From assembly GCA_012295275.1 (NCBI GenBank), contig CM022666.1, positions 14,499,434 through 14,563,433 on the forward strand: a stretch of 64,000 nucleotides of DNA, given 5' to 3'. Each line of letters opens with the position of its first letter. The stretch's first letter is position 1. Below the pieces are notes generated by a model. The model saw only the letters and a list, made by a program, of their open reading frames with translations, was not told where the DNA came from and searched no databases. The position numbers were made by a program, and so were the translations under genes. Below, one piece after another: positions 52,956 through 64,000 of the stretch. The stretch is from Chrysomallon squamiferum. Taxonomy: Eukaryota > Mollusca > Gastropoda > Neomphalida > Peltospiridae.

Positions 52956-54700
52956 GACAACATATTAAATATACTATTTATTTATCTTTTTAAAATCATT
53001 TGTTTTTAATTTAATATTTAATTAATTAATTTATTTATTTTATATCCTTATATTTTATTTTATTTATTTCTTTTCATGTTTTCTTGTTTTTTATCCTACT
53101 TTTTTACTTACATACACACACACATATATATACCTACCTATCTATCTACCTACTTCCTTCCTACCTACCTACCTACCAACATAAATACATAATAAATAAT
53201 CATTGGAAGAAAATAAAAGATATGAATGTTTCAGATTTTGCTATAGATTGTATGTCTCATAGTCATTGTATATAATTTATAAGTCTGTTATTTTTCAGCA
53301 TGTGAAACAATATATGTAATGAAAGGTTAGAAAAATATGAGATCGAAAGAAAAATACAGATGCACACAGACACACACAGGCACACACACACGCACACACA
53401 CACACACACACACCCACACACCCAACGATCATACACTATGTAAACGGACATAGCCAGTCTGATAATATGTTGATCTTAGTTTAGCTTACACGTATTAGAC
53501 ATCTGCTATTAATAAGATATTATCAGATCAAAAGTGTTTTTGTTTTTTCTGTGACGAATTCTTATGTACTCTCTGATACGATACGCTATGATTTTATTCT
53601 TATTTTCCGCTGCAGAAAATATGTTATATAATCTGCTATCACACAGGGTGGCTATACGCACATTGGTAGGTTTTGAGAATTTACATTTGTATGTGTGTTT
53701 GCGTGTGTGTGTGTGCATGTATCTGTTCTTGCGTATAGATGGATGGATGGACGAATGGTGTACATATTTACGGCTATTTATTTACTTAAAATTAAACTGA
53801 ATAAAACAGTATAATCCAATTACATAAAAGAAAAGAACAAGAAGAAAAGAAGAAAATCTATCTATCTATCTCTCTCTATATATATCTAATAATGTTTCTA
53901 TGAGAAATTGCGGATGGACGGAATGGTATGTTTTGTATTTTTCTAGTTCAAATGAGTAAAGTGGAATGTAAAATAAATTAAAATGATTAAGTGAGGTAAC
54001 TCTTCTGTATAACAGAGAAATATTTTATGTAACAGAATACTTTCCCTTTATTACGACTTCATAAGTCCAGCAAGAGGGATCTTGAAAAAGTATTTAAAGA
54101 AAATTTGTTTGGATTTATAGTGAATATATATATATATATATATTTTTTTACTGCAACAAATAATAATAATAAAAAATGAAGGATAGAGAAAAATAATTAA
54201 TTGTATTCTAAAAACTGTAGGATCTTGACATGGGTGTAGCCAAATCAATCTGTCAACCTACCTACGCATCAGTGTATCCACCTATATACATATCTGTCTC
54301 TTTCAGTAGGAGATATCATCGTTATGGTTACATCATAAACAAATATTCGTTTGATCCACGCGTGTTAAACCAGAGACAAAAAAAAAAAAAAAAAAAGATA
54401 AAAAATAAAAAATTAAATTAAATAAAATTAAAAAAATATATACATATATTTATCCACTGAAATTATATGTAAAGTAGAGAATAAATAAATGAATCAAGTA
54501 AATAAATAAATAATAAATAATTAATAAATAAATAAATGAAATAAAATAAAATAAAATAAAATAAAATAAAATAGAAAAACAGAAATCAGGTAAACGATAA
54601 AAGTAGTTTTCCAATTTTCTATTAAAATATAACAAAGAAAACTATACATTATTTGTGGGAAAGAAAGAAGAAATGTATACACAGAGACATGCAAAAAACA
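52956..54700. other. AT-rich DNA with microsatellites and a repeat fragment
   Basis: CTAC/CATA units (53110-53200), a CA array (53355-53420), GATGGATG units (53740) and TA units (54124-54143). 53992-54122 matches 16650-16780. AAAT and AAAAT units fill 54480-54575. No gene is supported. Confidence 0.6.
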
Positions 54701-55622
54701 CGTGTAACTTGATCAGGATGCATAAATTCTTAACGAGACTGAGGCATATAAAATGTCAGGATCTAATCTGTTCATCGTAATCTGAGCCGCACAGGTGGAC
54801 AAAGAATCGAATAAACTGTTTAAAATGTGCTTAGTAATTGTATGTTGATATACACATAGCTTGAATGTCTCTCAAATTACTTCAACGTGGAAAAGCAACT
54901 TAGCATGTTTATACAGTAAGAAGTATTACAATTAAACACACACAAACAAATTAATTAAATTACTAAATAAAAGTAAAAAAAAAATAGAAATCTTGTATAA
55001 GAATATTTATTCACTGTGATCAATCTGGTTTTAAATGTACATTCATAAGTATACTGAAATAAAACTATTTTGAAACATGAATTAGATTTTTCAATACGGA
55101 ACGAGTGATAACTGAAGAAAATTGTGTTGTAAAAAGTCGCACTCTTTACTATTTCAGTTTCCTTGCCTCGTCAGAGATCGCGACTGTCACAGGCGTGCTT
55201 CACAGCGGCTTGTTCTGATTAGCTCGTTCATTTTTCACTCTCTCTCACTTTCACTCATTATTTCATATTCTCTAATATTCAGAAGAAAAAAAAATTAACT
55301 GCGCAATTAGTGATAAGAATGCAGTGTCTCATTTGCGTCTGACCATACGAATAAGTTAAATTAGTTATGTGAAAAGTTGTCATTGCTATTGCTTATATAA
55401 AAAAACCCCAGGTAATCACGTATTTTTATACCAGAAGTATATGATAAAATTACATACTCATACACACATCTGATTCTCTGATATTCAGAAGAAAAATTCA
55501 GCTACACAATTACAGTCATTCATTCATGTGTGACAATCCCAAAAAGTTAAATCAGTGATGTGAAAAGTGATCATTGCTTATATACAAAAACAGGTAATCA
55601 CGTATTTTAATACCATGAAAAA

Positions 55623-55667
<45 letters not shown>

Positions 55668-55870
55668 TTATATCCCTTCTCACACGCATATAGGCAATAC
55701 CACGATGACAGGCGATACTTTTAGAAGATTTGGAATTCATTCCAATTCGCCTGATTGCTAGAGACTTACCCCTAGGAACTCAACGCACTGATCCGTGACT
55801 AGCACACTCACAAATACATGTTACCTTGTAAGTACCATGTAACACAATTTTATTGGTTTATTATTAATAA
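54700..55870 (+). repeat. Repeat R fragments
   Basis: 54720-55150 is related to 22970-23400 and 63400-63840 (AACGAGACTGAGGCATATAA, ...AAATGTGCTTAGTAATTGTA). 55370-55460 and 55550-55860 are related to 23450-23760. A CA array lies at 55622-55661. Confidence 0.7.
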
Positions 55871-57220
<1,350 letters not shown>

Positions 57221-57229
57221 GCGATGACT

Positions 57230-57733
57230 CACTCAAGTTTCACATTAGTTAACAGTGAGAGATTTGCTTTATTTGGGTTTATATGCATGGACAGAAAGTT
57301 TCTAGTGGATGCATTTTTTCGATGCAAGTCATTTGAGCGATGCAAGTGAATCGATCCATTGACCTGTGACTTGCACAATCACAAATACACTTTACCTTGT
57401 AAATACCACGTAACCCCAATAGCAGATTATATCAGTTTAAAGTGTAATAGTAGAAATAAATAACATTAAAAAGTTAGTTATACTTCCAAGATATTTAATA
57501 ATTGTTTAGAGCGAGTTTCACCGCTCATAACTAAGTGACACAAGTTACAAAACAACTGAACGTCTCCAGTTTTCCCGTTTGCAACTTGAGTCATGCCGCA
57601 CTGTTTTGGTCTCAAGAAAAGAATCGTTAGAACAAATTTGCACACCTTTGTCAGTGTTGTAGATAGTAACTGTAGATATACATTTAAATGTACAGCCTTG
57701 CTGCTGTACTTTGTAAATAATTAAGTCAGGACG

Positions 57734-57772
<39 letters not shown>

Positions 57773-58956
57773 TTAATGTATGAAACTTAATAAGTAATTA
57801 ATTCTGATGACGTGCTCTTTTACTCGAATATTTACTATTATTTATTTATTTATGTATTTATTTATTTATTTTCAGTATGTAAAAACTATTAGAGCAAAAA
57901 TGCATGTAGATGACTTTAATAGTGTAGAATGTTCAAAGTCATTCATTGTAAGCAGCTGTTATTTTTATCGTCGTAACAACAAAACTTGTAGTTTGATCAG
58001 CAGTGTAAATTCTTAACGAAACTGGTGTATAAAATTTTAGAATCTAATCTGTTTTTCAGAATATCAGTTGCATAGGCTGACAAGGAATAATCCTCAAAAT
58101 GTGCTTAGTAATTGCATGTGGACAGACATGTTGTTTCGGGGTCTCTCAAATTACGTTACTATGAAGAAAGAACTTAACATATTTAAATAGTGCGGAGTAA
58201 TACAAATAAATTTTAATTAATTAAACACACAAAAAAGGAAACAAACTAAGAAGCAAATGAAATTAAGTTACTTAATAAAAGTCATAAAATGATAGAAATC
58301 TTCTATAAAAGTTGTAAAAATTGTTACGTTTTACAACAACATTCGTTTCTCCGGAAGAGTCAGCTTTGTAATTAATTTATTATTATTATTATTTTTATTA
58401 GTATTATTATTTTTTTTATTATTATTATAATTTTTTTTAGAATTTCACTTGCTTTAAACAAAAGTATAGATGAATATTACACGTGTCATTTATTATATGA
58501 AAATATCAGTCGTATATTTTTTAAATATTTTTTTAATTATTATTTAGATTCAGTTAAAATGCACGGAATTTAACGTTTAACAAAAATTAATGACAAACTT
58601 TTTCTATTTCTTTTTATACTTCACTGACATCAGTTCAATATGTTCATCTGTTTTGAAGATGGCATTATTCATAATATGTAAGACATGAAAGCCAGATATA
58701 AACAGTACGTGCAAACAACAACATCTACATCTAATTTTAGCATTTTTACTCCAACAAATATAACACTGTGTACAAAAGAAAATGTAAACATCAATGAATC
58801 TGGATCCTGTCAGTTTCGAAGAAACGATATTATAGGAACGTGATTAATTATATTAAAATAAAGTTAATCAACCCATCTATTTCTTTAAGACAAAAAACAA
58901 AACAAAACCAGACAAACAAACGAATGAGATAAAAGAAAAAATGTAATAACATTTAA

Positions 58957-59015
<59 letters not shown>

Positions 59016-60480
59016 GTATGGACAAATTTACATACCGTTTTCAATGTCGTAGTTAGTTACTGTAGGTATATTTTAAAATGTTCTTCCTAGTTGCTATACT
59101 TTGTTATTAATTAAGATAATAATAATAATAATAATAATGTCTGATATTTAATTAGTAATTTATTCTGATGACGTCGTCTGTTACTCCAATATTTACTATT
59201 ATTTATTTTTTATTTATTGTCTATTTTCAGAATTAAAAACCAATATCTGTAAAACACTTGTAAATAAATTTAATGGTGTAGGACGTAAAACGAAACCTGT
59301 AACTTGATCATAATGTGTAAATTCTTAACGAGACTAAGGTGTATAAAATTTCCGAATCTAATCTGTTGATCGGAATCTCAGACGCACAGGTTGACAAAGA
59401 ATAATCCTCAAAAAGTGCTTAGTAATTGTGTGTAGACAGACATGTTGTTTCGGGGTCTCTCAAATTACGTCACCATGAAGAAACAACTTAACATATTTAA
59501 ATAGTGCGGAGTAATACAAATGAATTTTAATTAATTAAACACACAAACAAGGAAACCAACTAAGAAACAAGCGAAATTAATTAAATTACATAATAAAAGT
59601 CGTAATCTTGTATTAGAATATTCATTGTGATAAATCTTGTTTTAAATGTGTTAAACAAAAGTATAGAAGAACATTATACCTGTCATTTTTCATACCAAAA
59701 TATCAGTGGTATATTTTTTAAATATCTTTTATTTTATTTAGATTTAGTTAATGCACAGAATGGTTAAGTCAGTATTGCCTTGAGAAATTATTTAAAGAAA
59801 TAGGCTAATCTTTTACCTAATTGCCAAGAGCAATGCATAATTATTTTATTCTATTTTATTTTATTCCTGTTTTTCAAAGTTAAAAATCATATATATTTTT
59901 GGTGTTCTTCGTTGAAGTAATTTTTTTCTTACCTTAGCTAAGTTAAAAAAAAAACAGATGTTTAAGTCTTAAATAAACAAAGTTGTTCTATTTCTTTCGC
60001 TGACTTAATTTTTATTTTGTTTTTCATCTTGAGCTAAATCAAATATGTTCCGTTTGATGCTAATATTCCCAGGTTATAGTGAATGTGTTGATCGGGCCGA
60101 ACGAAAATTGCTTTATCTGTAAACGGAATACACGACCACAACGTAATACAGACAACATTCATTTTAAAACTGAATTTTATATGACATAAATTATCTACAG
60201 AGAAGCACGTAGTACAAGATGTTGAACTTCTGTAGGATTTACGCATGATACACTTATTTATCTAACGTTTAACAAAAATTAATGATAAACGTTTTCTATT
60301 CGTTTTTATACTTCACTGAAATCAGTTCAATATGTTTATCTGTTTTGAAGATGGCATTATTGATAATATGTAAGACATGAAAGCCAGATATAAACATCTA
60401 CATTTTAGCATTTTTACTGCTACAAATGTAACTCTGTATGAAAAAGAAAATGTAAACATCAACGAATCTGGATACTGTCA
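57230..60480 (+). repeat. Repeat R members in tandem
   Basis: 57240-57620 is related to 27540-27910. 57900-58340 and 59270-59640 are two copies of the same stretch, sharing AAATGTGCTTAGTAATTG or a variant and TGTTGTTTCGGGGTCTCTCA. 58450-58790 and 59660-60480 are two copies of another (shared ACATGAAAGCCAGATATAAA). The unit is thus repeated with a period near 1.3 kb. ATA arrays lie at 57737-57771 and 58961-59013. No coding frame is supported. Confidence 0.7.
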
Positions 60481-60499
60481 GTTTTGAAGAAAACAAAAC

Positions 60500-61142
60500 G
60501 TGATTATTAACAAAGTATTGTTATTGTTGCTTTTTCTTGCTGCACCTTGTTGTTCGTTGCTGTTGCTGTCGGCTGTTGTTGTTTGTGGTTGTTGCTGTTC
60601 ATTGTTGTTTGTTGTTGTAGTTGGGTGTTGTTGAAGTTCGTTGTTGCTAGTTGTTGTTCTTGCTGTTGTTGATTGTAGTTAGTTGTAGTTGGTTGTGGTG
60701 GTGATGGTGGTTGTGGTTCTTGTAGTTGGTTGTTGTTGTCGTTGGTTGTTGTTCTCGTTGGGTGCTGTTGTAATTGGTTGTTGCTGTTGTTTCTTTTTGT
60801 TTTTGTTGTGGTATTTGTTGTTTTGGTTGTTGTTGGTTGTTTTTTGTGTTGTTGTTCATTGTTATTGTTAGTTCTTCTTGTTGCACTTTGTTGTTATTGC
60901 TGTTGCTGTTATTGTTGGTTGTTGTTGTTTCCGCTTGTTGTTCCTCATTGTTTGCTGTTGCTTGTTGTTGTTGATGGTTGTTGTTGTTGATGGTTGTTGT
61001 CGTTAATTGTTGTTGTAGTTGATTGTTGTCGTTGGATGTTGTTCAAGTTCGTTGTTGTTGCTTTTGTTGTTGGTTATTGTTTTTGCTGTTGTTGTTGGTT
61101 GTTGTTGGTTTTAGTTAGTTGTTGCTCTTGTTGTTGTTGTTC
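60500..61142 (+). repeat. Interrupted (GTT)n-rich tract, about 640 bp
   Basis: GTT units broken by GGT, GCT, TAG and CGT. Frames are Val/Cys/Leu-rich or, on the minus strand, Gln/Asn/Thr-rich and look spurious. A 65-bp part (about 60606-60660) recurs inverted at about 61945-62012. Confidence 0.85.
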
Positions 61143-61149
61143 CAGATAT

Positions 61150-61390
61150 TAGATCCGAAAATAGATATTCAAGTAAATAATCGTTTATTCATAAATTCTC
61201 TGATTACCAATAAACGATTATGATTCTGTACAAATAGAATCCAGTTTTACCAGTTTGATGTGCAGTCATTCCGCGGCTTACTATTTCTTTCCGTTCTTAC
61301 GTGCGTCTGTAAGTCTGGTAAGTAACGTACAGTTTTCATCTTAGTCAAATATTTATCTACGTATACAATTATAATATAAATGTATTTTAT
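61150..61390 (+). repeat. Copy of 21880-22142
   Basis: Shares TACGTGCGTCTGTAAGTCTG with its following GTAAGT donor, and GTCAAATATTTATCTACGTA. It contains the degenerate relative of the candidate signal-peptide exon (donor GT at 61318). Confidence 0.7.
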
Positions 61391-61640
61391 CTGAAATATC
61401 TTAAATATGATACACTGGTAGGGAACGCACTGGGACAGGAGGACAAAGTCCAATCACGACCTCACAAGCGAAGTCTGATGCCGCTTACGAGACTTGAACG
61501 TACAATGGCGGACTATGTTTCATTTCGGCCATGAAGTCAAGATTAAAAGAGTTGCTCAGTAACTGAGAGTAATCATCGCTTCCCACGAAGCACGCCATTC
61601 TTTCTGTCTTTCGTCATTTCTGCGCACATCTATATTTTGT
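61391..61640. other. Unique, higher-GC stretch
   Basis: Unlike its neighbours it is not repeated in the window and contains no microsatellite. It includes ACGAGACTTGAACGTACAAT and a short frame MADYVSFRP. No function is recognised. Confidence 0.3.
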
Positions 61641-61739
61641 CAGATATATATATATCTGTGTGTATGTATCTCTGTGTATGTATCTATATATGTATGTCTG
61701 CATATGTGTCTGTCTATGGATGGGTGCACATACATATAT

Positions 61740-62140
<401 letters not shown>

Positions 62141-62635
62141 TTAGTTAATAGACGTATTGAAAGATGTTTAGATAATGCCAGTATGTTTGTATTTGCGTTT
62201 AAGCATGTTAATGTTCATTGTTTCTGTTAATCAGTACCACGATCAGACTGTCTGTATATTTCTTTATTTCTTATTACTGCCGTTATTATTAACATTATTA
62301 TTGTTATTATTAATAATAATTTTGTGTTATTCGTATGGTTTAGTTAATCCATTGGAGAAGATACTTAAATGAATTTTAATTTTACAATATTTTTATCTTT
62401 TAAGTACCATGCTTATTGAGATACATGTATATAAAATTGAATACGGCAAATACCAGTGAACGAGAGATGTCACAGATTTCTACTTTTTCAAATATTTTAA
62501 AATCTACGTGTCATCGTCAACCTTGTATTTTTAAAAATCAAATTTTACAACAGACGTTCAGCTGGAGTTTCAAACAAAACTGGTGTAAACACTGATATGG
62601 ACTTCTGATAACAGAACTTGACCTACGTAACTGCT

Positions 62636-64000
62636 GAGTAGGATTTGTGTCACGTGCTGCTACAAACGCCCACCTTAACATACAAGTTTTAGTTTAGTTT
62701 TAAAACTGAAGAACAATCTGTTTTGTCACGTGTTGCGATCATGTGTCACGCGCTTCTGTTTCGCGAGGAAAGCCCACCAAGAGAATTGTAATAACTGTAT
62801 TATTTTGTAACATCTTTTTACATACTAAGTGTTATTTATCGGGTTACACGTTAAGAAATCTTGTTATACAAAATTAACATGTAAAATATTTATCAAATAA
62901 GGATATATAATATTTATTAGAACATGCCTGAAAATATGGAAGAAAATACAACTGGTAGAAAATATGTAATAGAATTTGCTGCTTTAGTCAAGAAAAATCA
63001 GAAAGAAACCTTAGAAATAATTTTAAAAAAAGAACAAAAGACCAAAAGAGTTAGTAATGTTACCACAGTGGTTAATAGAAATCGTATCAGGAGATTTGGG
63101 ACAGCCAATTTGATATTTATTATCTAGCACATGAAAGAAAATTTACTTTAACGGAAAGTTTTTAGTGGATAAAGAAGAAAAATCGTAGGAAAAATAAACT
63201 TTAGGTCTTCAGATGGACCATGCAGGTGGATTGACCCATTGACCTATGACTTGTAAAATCACAAATACACTTCACCTTGTAAATACCCGAGTAACCCGAG
63301 TAGCAGATTTTCCCAGCTTACAGTGTAATAATGGTGTAGGACGTTCAAAGACATTCATTGTAAGAAGCTGTTATTTGTATCGTCGCTAACAACAAAACGT
63401 GCAATTCTTAAAGAGACTAAGGTGTATAAAATTTCAAAATCTAATCAGTTCATCAGAATATCAGACTCATAGGTAGACAAGGTGCCGAATAATCTGTTTA
63501 AAATGTGCTAAGTAATTGTATGTAGATAAACATGGAGTTTCAGAGTCTCTCAAATTACTTTATAATGAAGTAAAAACTTAACACTTAGAAATAATGTAAA
63601 TAAATACCTAATCAAACAAACAGATGAAACAAACAATTAAATTACTTAATAAAAGAAATACAGTAATAGAAATATTGTATTAGAAAACTGACTGTGATAA
63701 ATCTTGTTTTTAAATGTACATTCATATGTGCCCGAAGTAAAACTATTTCAAATATGAATTAGATTTTTCAGTACGGAATTAGTTTATATAAAACTGAAGA
63801 ACATTTTGTAATAAAAAGTCGCACTCTTTACTACTGAGTCACTCGTATTTGACAATCCTTAAGTTTACAAAACCAATAAAAAGTTAAATGACTGATGTGA
63901 AAATTATTCAAACAGAGGTAATCACATTTTAATACCAGGGGAAGTATACAATAAAAATACACATACATATATACATTCATAGATATATACATATACAAGA
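62636..64000 (+). repeat. Long dispersed repeat R, copy 2
   Basis: Nearly identical to 22160-23580 and running off the window end. It carries the open version of the small ORF. Confidence 0.85.
62924..63127 (+). CDS. Small unidentified ORF inside repeat R
   Basis: A 67-residue frame, MPENMEENTTGRKYVIEFAA then LVKKNQKETLEIILKKEQKT, KRVSNVTTVVNRNRIRRFGT and ANLIFII, ended by TAG. At the same codon the copies at 22680 and 27530 have TGG, and those read on (WHMKENLL, WHMKQNFSLFG), so the TAG may be a new stop. The product is basic and amphipathic with no recognised domain, signal peptide or clear membrane segment. No donor is obvious. It may be a first exon, a fossil of a repeat-borne gene, or non-coding. 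Confidence 0.35.
   Translation: MPENMEENTTGRKYVIEFAALVKKNQKETLEIILKKEQKTKRVSNVTTVVNRNRIRRFGTANLIFII

Noticed and set aside
60647-60886. Gln/Asn-rich minus-strand frame
   Set aside because: It is the translation of the GTT-rich tract, with no promoter or conserved end.
61440-61570. Pol III-like boxes on the minus strand (TGGCCGAAATG and GTTCAAGTC)
   Set aside because: Both match A- and B-box consensus loosely, but they are only about 32 bp apart and no tRNA cloverleaf forms. The stretch is single-copy here, so a SINE or tRNA call is not supported.

Overview
The window is AT-rich, intron-bearing eukaryotic DNA, almost certainly from an invertebrate animal. It is full of di- and trinucleotide microsatellites, with canonical GT...AG exons scattered between them. 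Several copies of a short block resembling AAGGGAAATAACTC or AAGGGAGATAACT, which I recall as common in molluscan interspersed repeats, together with a divergent TRIM-family gene, make a mollusc the best guess. The species cannot be fixed from the sequence. Two 200-N runs (5494-5693 and 40501-40700) show this is a scaffold with unresolved joins.

The one convincing gene is a plus-strand TRIM-type E3 ligase in three coding exons: 29167-30538 (RING, two B-boxes, coiled coil, filamin-like repeat), 33540-33617 (26-codon linker) and 33997-34643 (SPRY/B30.2). All junctions are phase 1 and the predicted protein is 698 residues. A second linker exon and SPRY exon lie on the minus strand (3330-3407 and 2352-2995) inside the left arm of a large inverted duplication (about 1025-5493 against 31336-36145, about 90 % identical by eye). 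The only RING exon sits between the two arms. The left cassette is therefore either an orphan or an alternative 3' end that an inversion would bring into use. The two SPRY exons differ mostly by amino-acid replacements clustered in the middle of the domain.

Layout. 1-860 is microsatellite-rich. 1025-5493 is the left arm. 5694-16644 (block A) holds broken copies of an ankyrin/coiled-coil gene, a LINE reverse-transcriptase fragment and several minisatellites. 16648-28900 is a patchwork of dispersed repeats with a few exon-like pieces. 28987-34762 is the TRIM gene. 31336-36145 is the right arm. 36160-37399 is another ankyrin/coiled-coil gene fragment. 38690-39730 is a roughly 100-bp satellite. 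40701-49240 (block B) is a near copy of 7593-16644 and starts exactly at the second gap. 50745-52955 holds a decayed hAT/ZMYM1-like transposase. 53000-64000 repeats the dispersed-repeat patchwork of 16.6-28 kb in a rearranged order.

The ankyrin/coiled-coil copies share disabling stops but keep matching splice phases, so they look like amplified pseudogene segments. Most of the remainder is duplicated non-coding DNA. The strongest biological lead is the RING exon lying between two inverted, divergent SPRY cassettes. The strongest technical caution is that both gaps sit exactly at edges of duplicated blocks.
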